Source: Halorhodospira halochloris (lineage in GTDB: Bacteria; Pseudomonadota; Gammaproteobacteria; Nitrococcales; Halorhodospiraceae). Taken from it: 64,000 bases of DNA. Under the pieces are notes generated by a model, which saw only the letters and a list, made by a program, of their open reading frames with translations, was not told where the DNA came from and ran no database searches. How positions within the stretch are numbered: the first letter of the stretch is position 1; every line of letters starts with the position of its first letter. The stretch spans positions 372,001-436,000 of the forward strand of contig NZ_AP017372.2 of assembly GCF_002356555.2 (NCBI RefSeq), given 5' to 3'. This document shows positions 43,225 to 51,742 of this stretch, in pieces. The position numbers and the translations under genes are program-made.

Positions 43225-43461
43225 ATGCCGACCTGGGAAGCGTTGCATGCGTGGCTGGCCCCGCGCGATCCCACCGGGGTCTATCGCCTGATGCTCGATC
43301 TGATGCTGCTCCTCGGGCTCCGCGAACGCGAGGTCGCAAGCCGAGTCCCCAATGTCCGCTATCGCGTCACCGTGGACGGGGACCCCCGCACGCCCTGGGA
43401 GGGGCTGGTGAGCGGGGTGGTGTGGTTGTGGGCTTGGTTGCAGGATGCTCCACCGCGGTAG
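43225..43461 (+). CDS. Small unknown protein, fourth gene of the R2-led operon
   Basis: 78 residues (PTWEALHAWLAPRDPTGVYR, then LMLDLMLLLGL and EGLVSGVVWLWAWL). It may be the separate last gene or the end of the frameshifted protein before it. Its first 35 codons are duplicated at 40077-40180. Confidence 0.4.
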   Translation: MPTWEALHAWLAPRDPTGVYRLMLDLMLLLGLREREVASRVPNVRYRVTVDGDPRTPWEGLVSGVVWLWAWLQDAPPR

Positions 43462-43488
43462 CCGGACGGTGGCCCCCAAAAGGGCACC

Positions 43489-44154
43489 TCAGGATGCGCT
43501 GCGCAGCGCCTCCGGCGGCTCGGGCAGATCCTTCCACACCCGCCACGGCATGCGGCTGCTGGGGAACAGGATTACCCACACCGTCAGCAGGATCACCTCG
43601 AAGTAGACGCGCAGGGATTGGTTGCGGACGTACCATCGCTCCAGATCCGCCTTGTAGGGGATAATCGTCTCCCGATAGAAGGTGTGGGGATCCTCCTGGT
43701 TGTCCAGGTAGCGCTCCTCGTCGCGAAAGACGATGGAGCCGATCCCGCTTAGCCCCGGCCGAACGCGGCCGATGTCCTGCTTCGCCGCCTCCGGGTACTG
43801 CGCGAAGGTATTGGGCACCTGAGGGCGCGGGCCGACGACGCTTAGGTCGCCCTTGAGGATGTTGATCAGCTGCGGCAGCTCGTTGAGCTTCGTCTTGCGC
43901 AGGAACTTGCCGAAGGGCAGGATCCGCGGATCCTCCTTGAGCGTGATCTCGCCGGGGCCGATGTTGGGGCTGTCCTTGAGCATGGTGGCGAACTTGAGCA
44001 GGGCGAAGTGCTCTCCGCCCCGGCCCACCCGGGTCTGCCGGTAGAAGATCTCCCCCTCGCCGGTCAGGCGGAGGATGAGCATGATCGGCAGCATCAACGG
44101 GGCGAGCACCACGATGGCCAGCCCCGAGAAGAGGACGTCGAAGAAGCGCTGCAC
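43489..44154 (-). CDS. Undecaprenyl-phosphate sugar-1-phosphate transferase (initiating sugar transferase)
   Basis: 221 residues from GTG 44154, chosen because AGGAGGTTTC stands right before it; the longer frame to 44304 is antisense epimerase. An N-terminal membrane helix (VLFSGLAIVVLAPLMLPIMLILRL) is followed by the PF02397 core: GEIFYRQTRVGRGGE, FATMLKD, LRKTKLNELPQLINIL and GDLSVVGPRPQ. It starts glycan assembly by moving a sugar phosphate to the lipid carrier. It comes 16 bases after the epimerase gene, so the two are probably one operon. Confidence 0.92.
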   Translation of the reverse strand: MQRFFDVLFSGLAIVVLAPLMLPIMLILRLTGEGEIFYRQTRVGRGGEHFALLKFATMLKDSPNIGPGEITLKEDPRILPFGKFLRKTKLNELPQLINILKGDLSVVGPRPQVPNTFAQYPEAAKQDIGRVRPGLSGIGSIVFRDEERYLDNQEDPHTFYRETIIPYKADLERWYVRNQSLRVYFEVILLTVWVILFPSSRMPWRVWKDLPEPPEALRSAS

Positions 44155-44170
44155 GAAACCTCCTGTTCGT

Positions 44171-45202
44171 CTATCGCTGGCTGAACCGCTCCGGCGGCTC
44201 GAAGCCGATGTCATCCGGTTGCCGGCCCGCGGCGAAGAAGTCCCGGTACCACTGCACCGTGCGCTCAACGCCCTCGCGCCAGGGTACCTGTGGCTCGTAG
44301 CCAAGCTCCTCCCGGCACTTGGTCAGATCCGGGCAGCGGCGGCCTACGGAGCCGGGGTAGGTGGGGGCGTGCTCGTACTCCCCGGTGTAGCCCATCAGCT
44401 CGCCCACGGTGCGGGTCAGGGTCTCCAGGCTGATCTCCTCATCGTTGCCGACGTGGTAGATCTCGCCTGCGGCGGCCGGTGTCTCCATGGCGCGGACGGT
44501 GCCGTCCACCGAGTCGGTGATGTAGCAGAAGGCCCGGGTCTGGTCGGCGCCGTAGATCCGGAAGGGCTCGTCGGTCGGATGGTCCCAGAAGCGCTGGACG
44601 AGGTGCGGGATGACGTGACGAAAGCCCATGCAGGGGCCGAAGGCGTTCTGGTAGCGCACCACCGTGGCCTCGAATCCCGCCGCCGGTCCAGTGTGGAGGA
44701 ACGCCGACTCGCCGAGCATCTTGGTCACCGCGTACGTCCAACGCGGGTGTTTCATGTCGCCGATGGTCAGCGGCACCGTCTCCGGCGTCGGGATGGGGGC
44801 ATCGAACAGATCCGTGGTGGCGGCGTAGTTCTCGCTGCTTGAGGCGAAGACCACGCGCCCCACCTCGGCGCGCTGGAGCCACTCCAGGGTGTAGTGGGTG
44901 AGGGCCGTGTTCACCCGGATCACCTCTTCCGGGTGCTCCAGTGTTCGGTTCACGCCCACGATCGCCGCCATCATGTAGACGTGATCGTAGTGGCGGGCGA
45001 GCTTGTCGTAAGCGCGCGGGTCGGTGAAGTCGTCCTCGATGACCGTGAGCTCGGCCCGCTCGTCGGCATCGAAGTACTCCTCAAGCCGACCGCGGTAGCC
45101 TTTGTCGGCCAGCGTGATCGTGTAGCCGCCGTCGTCGAGCAGGCGGCGGGCGATGTTGATACCGATAAAACCGCCGCCGCCGAGGATGAGTACCTGAGTC
45201 AC
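44171..45202 (-). CDS. NAD-dependent nucleotide-sugar epimerase/dehydratase (intact parent of two pseudogenes)
   Basis: A 343-residue extended SDR: GGGGFIG at residues 8-14 binds NAD, SSSENY holds the catalytic Ser region, and YAVTK gives Tyr157 and Lys161. The C-terminal half has the substrate segment FGPCMGFRHVIPHLVQRF and IYGADQTRAFCYITDSVDG. It probably converts an NDP-sugar for the sugar transferase downstream. Deleted copies lie at 21393 and 33010. Confidence 0.9.
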   Translation of the reverse strand: MTQVLILGGGGFIGINIARRLLDDGGYTITLADKGYRGRLEEYFDADERAELTVIEDDFTDPRAYDKLARHYDHVYMMAAIVGVNRTLEHPEEVIRVNTALTHYTLEWLQRAEVGRVVFASSSENYAATTDLFDAPIPTPETVPLTIGDMKHPRWTYAVTKMLGESAFLHTGPAAGFEATVVRYQNAFGPCMGFRHVIPHLVQRFWDHPTDEPFRIYGADQTRAFCYITDSVDGTVRAMETPAAAGEIYHVGNDEEISLETLTRTVGELMGYTGEYEHAPTYPGSVGRRCPDLTKCREELGYEPQVPWREGVERTVQWYRDFFAAGRQPDDIGFEPPERFSQR

Positions 45203-45232
45203 TTTTTTCTCCGCTTCGGGGTATTGGGAGGC

Positions 45233-45679
45233 TCACGTATCACCGATAGCCTCTGTAGGGTGCCCCGCGATCTCTTGATAAAGATCTTCATTAAAAACAT
45301 GAACGGTTATTATTCTTTCAGCGGGGATCGCGATCATATAATTTAGACTTTGGCTTATAACTGATTCATCTTTTTTGATAAGGCCGTCAATCAGCGTGTT
45401 ATACCTGTGATTCAAACAGAACGTTTGATCATCCCGATCTCTAGCAAACGTCAGCACTGCGGATACATAAAGGTTATGTTCGACCCCTAGAAAAAGTGAC
45501 CACGCGCCGACCAAGACCAAGGCAGGCACTAGGGCATAAACCCCATAGGTCAAAGACGACAAATAAAGCCTATGCCCATTTTGCCTGGCAACGCGATACT
45601 TGTTGAGTATACACTTGCTGGCCAGAACATAGCCCGATGCCGCAATTGCCACCACTAATGCCGCAACTCCTCCTGTCAC
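45233..45679 (-). CDS. Unknown protein with N-terminal membrane helices
   Basis: 148 residues with two hydrophobic helices (VAALVVAIAASGYVLAS and LTYGVYALVPALVLVGAWSL) then a soluble tail with LNYMIAIPAERIITVHVFNED. No family recognised. It lies 30 bases upstream of the epimerase gene and 8 bases after a small co-directional gene. Confidence 0.5.
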   Translation of the reverse strand: MTGGVAALVVAIAASGYVLASKCILNKYRVARQNGHRLYLSSLTYGVYALVPALVLVGAWSLFLGVEHNLYVSAVLTFARDRDDQTFCLNHRYNTLIDGLIKKDESVISQSLNYMIAIPAERIITVHVFNEDLYQEIAGHPTEAIGDT

Positions 45680-45687
45680 CGGTCTAC

Positions 45688-45891
45688 CTATTTGGCCGGT
45701 TTTTCTTTTGTATGACGGTCATTTGCTCGATGGAGGTCTATGCCCGCGATTTTTTTTATCGCCTCCTGAAAATCCGGATCTTTAGCTGCCTCTTGCAAGC
45801 GAAGCCGGGCGACGCCGTCGCCCCGAATCACATAGAACTCCTTGATTCGATCCAAAAGGACATCTTCTTTTCTGTGCCCCATCATGGCCAC
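45688..45891 (-). CDS. Small unknown protein
   Basis: 67 residues (MMGHRKEDVLLDRIKEFYVI, AAKDPDFQEAIKKIAGIDL), charged and helical. ATGs at 45891 and 45885 are both possible. It is paired with the membrane protein gene 8 bases downstream; nothing more can be said. Confidence 0.45.
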   Translation of the reverse strand: MAMMGHRKEDVLLDRIKEFYVIRGDGVARLRLQEAAKDPDFQEAIKKIAGIDLHRANDRHTKEKPAK

Positions 45892-46033
45892 CTATAAATT
45901 TTTAAAAAACCCATATCGAAACTACCACGACGCTAACAAGGTTTTCCTCTGGACCACAAGCACCTCCCGCCAGAGATTGTAGGGCACGGATGCACACAGT
46001 GAAAATCAGTGTTGATCCGTGTCCATCCGTGGC

Positions 46034-46341
46034 TCATAAAAGATCCCCCCGTCCGAGCACCTTCACGGTATGGCGCTCGCGCAGCCGCACGATCTGCTCC
46101 GCCGAGAGCACGCCGATGGTGTCGTAGATGAACAGGCCCTCCAAGGCCATCAGGGCGTCGATGGTCTCGGGCCGCTTGTAGAGCTGATGGCCGGTGGAGA
46201 TGGCCACGACCTGCGGGTGCTCGGCCAGCGCAGCCTGAAGGTCCTGGTGCACTTCCCGCTCCTTCTCCGGCCAGTACGGCACGTAGGGGTCGTGGAGGGT
46301 CAGCCGGGCTCCGTCGGCCTGAAGGCAGTCGTAAAAAATGT
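46034..46341 (-). pseudogene. Nucleotide-sugar dehydrogenase C-terminal fragment
   Basis: About 100 residues match the end of the enzyme at 48173 (FYDCLQADGARLTLHDPYVP through IVRLRERHTVKVLGRGDL). The NAD-binding and catalytic parts are missing. It lies directly beyond the ImmA-like gene, so that gene and its partner are sandwiched between two copies of the same dehydrogenase end. Confidence 0.88.
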
Positions 46342-46346
46342 CTCTA

Positions 46347-47723
46347 TCAGGGGAAGCCTTGCGTCGTCTGATCAGGCACTGACTCCGCATCCCACTCCTC
46401 CAGGAACTCGCGACTCAGCACACCCTGGTTGATCAGCGCACGGGTTACCACCCAGGAGGAGACCTGGAAGTCGTTGGCAGCCTCCTCGATGGCATCTTCG
46501 GTTACCCCGTCAGCGAAAGCGTTGATGAGCGTCTCGGCAGGCGCCAAAAGCTCCGCTGCAAACGCCCGCTGCATTTTCTGCCGATACGTATAGGTACGAG
46601 TGGCCGGGAGCAGGCGCTCGCGGTAATCACTCATCAGCGAATCCCCGAGCAAGCGGGCCATTTCGAAGCGTCTCCCGGTTTGCCATCTTGAACGAAGGAC
46701 AAGCCTTCGAAGGCCGGCGTCTTCGGCAATGTCGAAGGCGAGACCGGCATCCCCGGAATGCGCGCTGCTGGTTGTCGACGTTGCAGGCGCATCCGGGGCG
46801 ACGCCGCAGAGTTCAGCGAGCTTCCGGTTCGACAGTGGGCCGTCGCCCAACCGCTCCTGATTCCGCAGCGCACGGGCAGTCTCAACACCCACTCGCCAGG
46901 CCGGGATGGCGGCACCTCTTTGAACCGGCGGTCGGTGGTCGAGCCGGACGCGGTCTGCAGTGCGGCCATGGAAGCCGTCCCGAGCGGCCAGCTCTTGAAG
47001 CGCGGCCCCCGTGATGGGGTGCGGAGAGCTATGGCCTGCGATTTCGTTGATCGCTTGTTCACCGAGGGTTTCTGCTTCGCTCAGAAGCTGGGTGACCCGA
47101 TCGGGGTCGGCTTCATCGGGGTCGTAGCCAAGCCGTGCCTCAGTCTGGCGAAAGCGTGCGACCTCGGGGTCCAGTCGCTCGGCCGCAAGCTCTTCCCAGA
47201 GCGTGTGCAGGTCCGTTTTCCGGCTGTCGCGGTCTTCCAATTGACTCAGCACGTATGAGACGAACCGGTCGATGCCTTCCTGGTAGTCGAAGGTGGGCAT
47301 CACGGCTGCCTGGTCCGCAATGTAGGTGAGCGGGCCGGGCTGTCTCGCAGGTGTTGGCCGTGCGCGGATCACAACCCGCTCGCCGTCGGAGTAGATGGTA
47401 ATGGGGGGCCACATCCACCCGCCGCCGATACCGGTCATCTGATGGGCCTGACGCCACTGGAGCGTCCTGAAATGCCCCTGGCGGGGTGGCTCGTACGCAA
47501 GGCGCCACCAATTCCAGGCGAACCACTCCGCGAGGCTGTTTGCGGGCAGGATGGCGTACGTGCGCACCTGATCGGTCTCCCGATCTTCGGCGCGGATCAG
47601 GTCCAGGGTGTTCACTTGCAAAGAGACCCTTGCCAGGGTCACCCGGTCTGCCGGGTGGCACGCCCCGCGTGGCGCCCCCTCACCTCGTTCAGGCAGCCAG
47701 TCCGGGGAGATGTTCAGGGTCAT
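46347..47723 (-). CDS. ImmA/IrrE-like protein with lost metal-binding motif
   Basis: 458 residues from the ATG at 47723, which overlaps the partner gene stop as ATGA. The C-terminal third follows ImmA/IrrE: RRFEMARLLGDSLM stands where RRFxLAHELGHLLL is expected, then QRAFAAELLAPAETL and the helical VTEDAIEEAANDFQVSSWVV. The HExxH is replaced (Arg, Leu, Asp for His, Glu, His), so it cannot bind zinc in the usual way. It may be an antitoxin or regulator. Its N-terminal 300 residues are unassigned. Confidence 0.7.
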   Translation of the reverse strand: MTLNISPDWLPERGEGAPRGACHPADRVTLARVSLQVNTLDLIRAEDRETDQVRTYAILPANSLAEWFAWNWWRLAYEPPRQGHFRTLQWRQAHQMTGIGGGWMWPPITIYSDGERVVIRARPTPARQPGPLTYIADQAAVMPTFDYQEGIDRFVSYVLSQLEDRDSRKTDLHTLWEELAAERLDPEVARFRQTEARLGYDPDEADPDRVTQLLSEAETLGEQAINEIAGHSSPHPITGAALQELAARDGFHGRTADRVRLDHRPPVQRGAAIPAWRVGVETARALRNQERLGDGPLSNRKLAELCGVAPDAPATSTTSSAHSGDAGLAFDIAEDAGLRRLVLRSRWQTGRRFEMARLLGDSLMSDYRERLLPATRTYTYRQKMQRAFAAELLAPAETLINAFADGVTEDAIEEAANDFQVSSWVVTRALINQGVLSREFLEEWDAESVPDQTTQGFP

Positions 47724-48160
47724 TGGTTCCGCCGCCTCCATTCCGCCCGAACGGCCTGCACAAAGGGGTCGTGCTGCTGCATCGGGTAACCGTGGTATTC
47801 ACCGAGCACCTGATTGCTCAACTGCGCTTCGTAGACGTTTCCGCTCGCGTCCACTGCCCAGACCGTTTTCGGCCAACCACCGTGGAACTAATTACTCACC
47901 ATACCGGACGAGAGGGCCGCTTTCAGCAACTCAAGGGCCTGGTTCTGCGTATGCACTGGCCAACCGTCACACTGCGTTTTGTCTTCCCGCGGGCGCGGCG
48001 GGGCTGCCATTCCGTAATCGCCGGGAGACCGCTTGTGGTATGGACTCCCGACGTAGCGCACGCGGTCGGCCAACGCGTCGCCATCCTTGCGCGACCACTG
48101 TTCCGGCGGCAACAACGCCGCTTTGCTTTTCCGCTTGGTTCGTTGTTGGGGCCGTTTCAT
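47720..48160 (-). pseudogene. Toxin-like partner of the ImmA-like gene with an in-frame amber codon
   Basis: One frame from ATG 48160 to TGA 47720 (146 codons) broken only by TAG at 47888..47890. Before it: RVRYVGSPYHKRSPGDYGM and LLKAALSSGMVSN. After it: FHGGWPKTVWAVDASGNVYEA and YHGYPM. Both halves are plausible protein with no gap. The ATGA overlap with the ImmA-like gene shows the original 3' end. I do not know the family's activity; linkage to ImmA-like proteins suggests a toxin or substrate. Confidence 0.6.
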
Positions 48161-48172
48161 GGCGTTTGCGCC

Positions 48173-49669
48173 TTACAAATCCCCTCTCCCCAACACCTTC
48201 ACGGTATGCCGCTCGCGCAGCCGCACGATCTGCTCCACCGAGAGCACGCCGATGGTGTCGTAGATGAACAGGTCCTCCAAGGCCATCAGGGCGTCGATGG
48301 TCTCGGGCCGCTTGTAGAGCTGATGGCCGGTGGAGATCGCCACGACTTGCGGCTGCTCACCCAGCGCGGCCTGGAGATCCTGATGCACCTCGCGCTCCTT
48401 CTCCGGCCAGTACGGCACGTACGGGTCGTGGAGGGTCAGCTCGGCGCCGTCGGCCTGCAGGCAGTCGTAGAAGAGGTCCACGGGGCTGAAGCGCGTGTCA
48501 CCGACCTCGCCGCGGTAGGAGACGCCGAGCAGCAGCACGCGAGCGCCGTTGAGCGAGCCGTGCTGCTCGCGCAAGAACTCGTAGGCGTAGACCGGCATGC
48601 GGTCGTTGACGGCCACGGCGCGCTCGCTATGGTGCAGGCCCTCGTCGGCGCCGAAGAGCTCGCGGCGGGACCAGCTCGCCAGCAGTGGATCCTTGGTCAG
48701 GCAGTACCCGCCGACGCCGATGCCCGGGTACATCAGGTTGGCGTGGGTCGGGCGCTCGCGGATAGCGTTGACCACCCCGTAGAGATCGACCCCGGCCTCC
48801 TCGGCGAAGCGCGACCACTCGACGACGAACGCGATGTTCATGGCCCGGTAGGCGTTCTCCAGGACCTTAGCCATCTCCGTGGCGTTGGTGCTCCCCAGCC
48901 GTGTGAGCGGGCACTGGTCGGTGTCAATAATGGTCTTGAGGAACGCCTCGGTGGCGTCGGCGCTCTTCTCGTCAATGCCGGCGTAGACCCGCGGGAAGGT
49001 GCGGATGGAATCGACGTAGTTGGGGCCGGGCATCACCCGCTCGTAGGAGTGGCCGAGCTTGAAGCGGTCCGTGCGCAGGCCGCGCCGGGCGAGCTCCTCC
49101 TCCAGGATGGGGCGTACCACCTTCTGACAGGTCCCCGGCGGCACCGTGGTCTCGACGAGCACCAGGACATCCTCCTTGCATTGCTCGCCGATGGCGCGCA
49201 TGGCCTTGCGGAAGCCGGTCAGGTCAACGTCGTAGTCACTGAGCTGCCCCCAAGCCTCGGTGTCCTTGGCCACGTCGAGGTTGATATCGACGATGATGAC
49301 GTCCGCCACCGCGTAGGCGTAGGGATCGTAGGTGGCGTAGAAATTCCCTTGCTCTTGAGCCCGGTTGAAGAACTCTTCGATCTTCGGGTCTTCCGCCGTC
49401 AGCGGGAAGATCCCCTCGTTCAGCGACTGGATCCGCCAGTAGGCCTCGGGGGTCGGCAAATCGAGGCCCAGCACGGCGTAGTCGCGCCCGAGGGCGTTGG
49501 CGCACACCAGGGACATGACGGCGCCGACGAAGCCCAGGCCTTGGACGGCGACCACTGGCTTCGAGCGGTTCCCGGAGAGGAAGGCGTCGATCCCCGCTTG
49601 GTCGTCCGGCTCCGTCGGGATCGTGTACTGCTTGCCCGTGATGGGGCTAACGGAAATTGTCATGGGCAC
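48173..49669 (-). CDS. UDP-glucose/GDP-mannose-type nucleotide-sugar dehydrogenase
   Basis: 498 residues. GLGFVGAV (44-51) is the NAD-binding loop, ETTVPPGTCQ and AYRAMNIAFVVEW are conserved core segments, and GIGVGGYCLTKDP carries the catalytic Cys323. The C-terminal UDP-binding domain ends IVRLRERHTVKVLGRGDL. The enzyme oxidises an NDP-sugar C6 to a uronic acid for the glycan. The C-terminal end is copied at 46034 and 35029. Confidence 0.93.
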   Translation of the reverse strand: MPMTISVSPITGKQYTIPTEPDDQAGIDAFLSGNRSKPVVAVQGLGFVGAVMSLVCANALGRDYAVLGLDLPTPEAYWRIQSLNEGIFPLTAEDPKIEEFFNRAQEQGNFYATYDPYAYAVADVIIVDINLDVAKDTEAWGQLSDYDVDLTGFRKAMRAIGEQCKEDVLVLVETTVPPGTCQKVVRPILEEELARRGLRTDRFKLGHSYERVMPGPNYVDSIRTFPRVYAGIDEKSADATEAFLKTIIDTDQCPLTRLGSTNATEMAKVLENAYRAMNIAFVVEWSRFAEEAGVDLYGVVNAIRERPTHANLMYPGIGVGGYCLTKDPLLASWSRRELFGADEGLHHSERAVAVNDRMPVYAYEFLREQHGSLNGARVLLLGVSYRGEVGDTRFSPVDLFYDCLQADGAELTLHDPYVPYWPEKEREVHQDLQAALGEQPQVVAISTGHQLYKRPETIDALMALEDLFIYDTIGVLSVEQIVRLRERHTVKVLGRGDL

Positions 49670-49730
49670 GGATCGCTGCGTTGCGGTGAGCAGATAGGTC
49701 GTACTGGCGCATCAATGGCATCGGCTTCGC

Positions 49731-50729
49731 TCAACGACGGGCTTGTTCCAGATGCCAGGCCACCGTACGTGATAACGCGTCATAGCTAGAGAACCTGGGC
49801 TGGAACCCGGCCTCACGGATGCGGCTACTGTCGAAGTTCGTGGCCGTGCAGAACTTGCGGATGCGCGCTGCAGTGATCGGAAGGTCGCGGCCGATACGGT
49901 CCGCGATCCAGTCGAGTGCGCGGGCGGGAGGTTCGATAAGGCCAAGCGGGAGCCGTGGCAGCGGGGTACGCATGCCCAACTCGGACCGAATGAAATCGAT
50001 CATCTCGCGCGTGGTCAAGCGCGGTTCGTCAATGTAGTTGTAGGCCTTGATGCCACCGTGCTTGAGGTCGTCGTACAGCCACAGCGCTGCGTCCACGGTG
50101 TTGTGCAGGTAGGAGGTGGTCTTGATCTCAGAGCCGTTGCCGATCATTACGAACCGGTGGCGACGGATAGCCTCGATCAAGCGGTAGAGGTTCGTGTTTG
50201 GAGGCTGATGCTCAGAGAAGACTGCTGATGGGCGAATTGTGCGAACCGTCCACCCCTCCTGCTCTGCTGCCTCATGCAACTCCTGTTCAGCCATCGCTTT
50301 GGTGATGCCGTAGTCCGTGTCCGCGTTAAAGGGCGCGTCCTCATCGATCCCGGAATGGCTTGGACCGAAGACCCCCACTGTACTGAAGTTGACCCACTTG
50401 GTCACTCCGGCTCTTTTGGCGGCCTCGATAAGGTTTTTGGTGGCTTGGACGTTGTCCCGATGATACCCGTTATAGTCGAGGCCCCAGTCAGTTCGGGCGG
50501 CTGCGAGGTGGAAAAGGACCTCTGTTTCCGTAAGCGCATCGGTTATTTTGTCGATTTCATCGGGTTTTGATAGATCAGTAAGAACTGTTGATTCGCTCTT
50601 GTGGCGAGACTCGTTATGCCCTCGGTCGATCCCAGTTAAAAGGAGACCCCGCTTAGTGAGCTCGCGTGCGAGTTCCCGCCCTATGTAGCCGTCGCAGCCG
50701 GTGAGTGCTACTTTTCTTATGGGTTCCAT
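49731..50729 (-). CDS. NAD-dependent epimerase/dehydratase family protein
   Basis: A 332-residue extended SDR with GCDGYIG near residue 11, FHLAAARTDWGLDY, NFSTVGVFG and DYGITKAMAEQ (Tyr-x-x-x-Lys as YGITK). The C-terminal half has HNTVDAALWLYDD. It modifies a nucleotide or lipid-linked sugar. It is 17 bases upstream of nothing else but follows the GT2 gene by 17 bases on the same strand. Confidence 0.88.
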   Translation of the reverse strand: MEPIRKVALTGCDGYIGRELARELTKRGLLLTGIDRGHNESRHKSESTVLTDLSKPDEIDKITDALTETEVLFHLAAARTDWGLDYNGYHRDNVQATKNLIEAAKRAGVTKWVNFSTVGVFGPSHSGIDEDAPFNADTDYGITKAMAEQELHEAAEQEGWTVRTIRPSAVFSEHQPPNTNLYRLIEAIRRHRFVMIGNGSEIKTTSYLHNTVDAALWLYDDLKHGGIKAYNYIDEPRLTTREMIDFIRSELGMRTPLPRLPLGLIEPPARALDWIADRIGRDLPITAARIRKFCTATNFDSSRIREAGFQPRFSSYDALSRTVAWHLEQARR

Positions 50730-50746
50730 GCCGTACTACCGTTTTT

Positions 50747-51556
50747 CTATCGAGCGTGTTTGTAGAGTAACTTTCTGGCAGGAGGGGGCGTTGTACGTAA
50801 GGCCAGCCGCGTCGCAGAGACGAAAATAAAATCGCGCCACGTCAGAAAACCGATCGACCTTTGGTAGCGGAAAAGCTTGATCTCGTGGGCTAGGTAGTCC
50901 ATACCTCTTCGGTCCTGGAGACCCGACCCCGCGCGCATGCGGACAAGCGGTTCGTCAAGGTTAGCTAGCTTATAGCCGTTTTGCAGAAGCAGGCTAACGA
51001 GCGCCCAGTCTTGTAATTTTCGAAAGTTGGGGTATCCGCCGATCTCCTTGATATGCTGGAGACGGAATATTGCGGCAGGGTGGCTTATTGGGTTCCTTTT
51101 TTTTGCGAAACGCTTTATGTCGGCGTGCGCTGTTGGAAGTTTTCTTGTCGTCTCTGACGTGTCTTCTTCGTTTTCAAACTCTTCAACAAGTCCGCTGCTT
51201 AGAGAGATGTGACTGTTCTCAGTCATAAACGAGACTTGCTTTTCAAAACGTTCAGGTAATGATATATCGTCAGCGTCCATGCGTGCGACCAAGCTGTTCC
51301 GGCAGTACGCTAAGCCTTCGTTTAGCGCAGCGCCGAGGCCTTGGTTTTGTTCAAGTCTTACAACCTCAAGGTGGCCTTGGCATGCCTCGACCCAAGATCC
51401 CAGCGTGAAATCAAGTTCGTGCCCGAGTGGTCCATCAGCAACCACCACGATTTGGTCGGGTTTATGGGTCTGCTCGTGCCAAATACTTTCTAAAGCACGG
51501 GAAAGCTGATCCGGCTTGTCTTTGTCGCAGACCGCGATTAGTACCGAAAGTTCCAT
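50747..51556 (-). CDS. Family 2 glycosyltransferase
   Basis: A 269-residue GT-A enzyme. LSVLIAVCDKDKPDQLSRAL starts the domain, VVVADGPLG gives the first Asp, GLGAALNEGLAYC precedes ARMDADDISLPERF with the DxDD motif. No membrane helix. It adds one sugar to the lipid-linked repeat. AT content is intermediate between the blocks. Confidence 0.9.
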   Translation of the reverse strand: MELSVLIAVCDKDKPDQLSRALESIWHEQTHKPDQIVVVADGPLGHELDFTLGSWVEACQGHLEVVRLEQNQGLGAALNEGLAYCRNSLVARMDADDISLPERFEKQVSFMTENSHISLSSGLVEEFENEEDTSETTRKLPTAHADIKRFAKKRNPISHPAAIFRLQHIKEIGGYPNFRKLQDWALVSLLLQNGYKLANLDEPLVRMRAGSGLQDRRGMDYLAHEIKLFRYQRSIGFLTWRDFIFVSATRLALRTTPPPARKLLYKHAR

Positions 51557-51742
51557 TAAAAGCCTATTTGTAATTTGTCGCTACCGGTGTTCTAGATTAA
51601 GAAAAATAGGAATCGGAAAGCAGCGATTTAACGGTGTGTCGTTGTCTTTTGACTCTTGCGCCTTAAGATGACACAGACATGAGAATATTGGGGTAAATAC
51701 AAGTGTGGCTCGGGGTGATTGGCATGCAACGCCTCGTTGTAT

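Noticed and set aside
25049-43461. A chromosomal integron carrying toxin cassettes
   Set aside because: Many toxin pairs are present but there is no integrase and no regular attC-like site between genes; duplications explain the layout better.
47486-49789. A 767-codon open frame on the plus strand
   Set aside because: It is antisense to the nucleotide-sugar dehydrogenase and the ImmA-like pair, has no domain, and arises from GC-rich codon structure.
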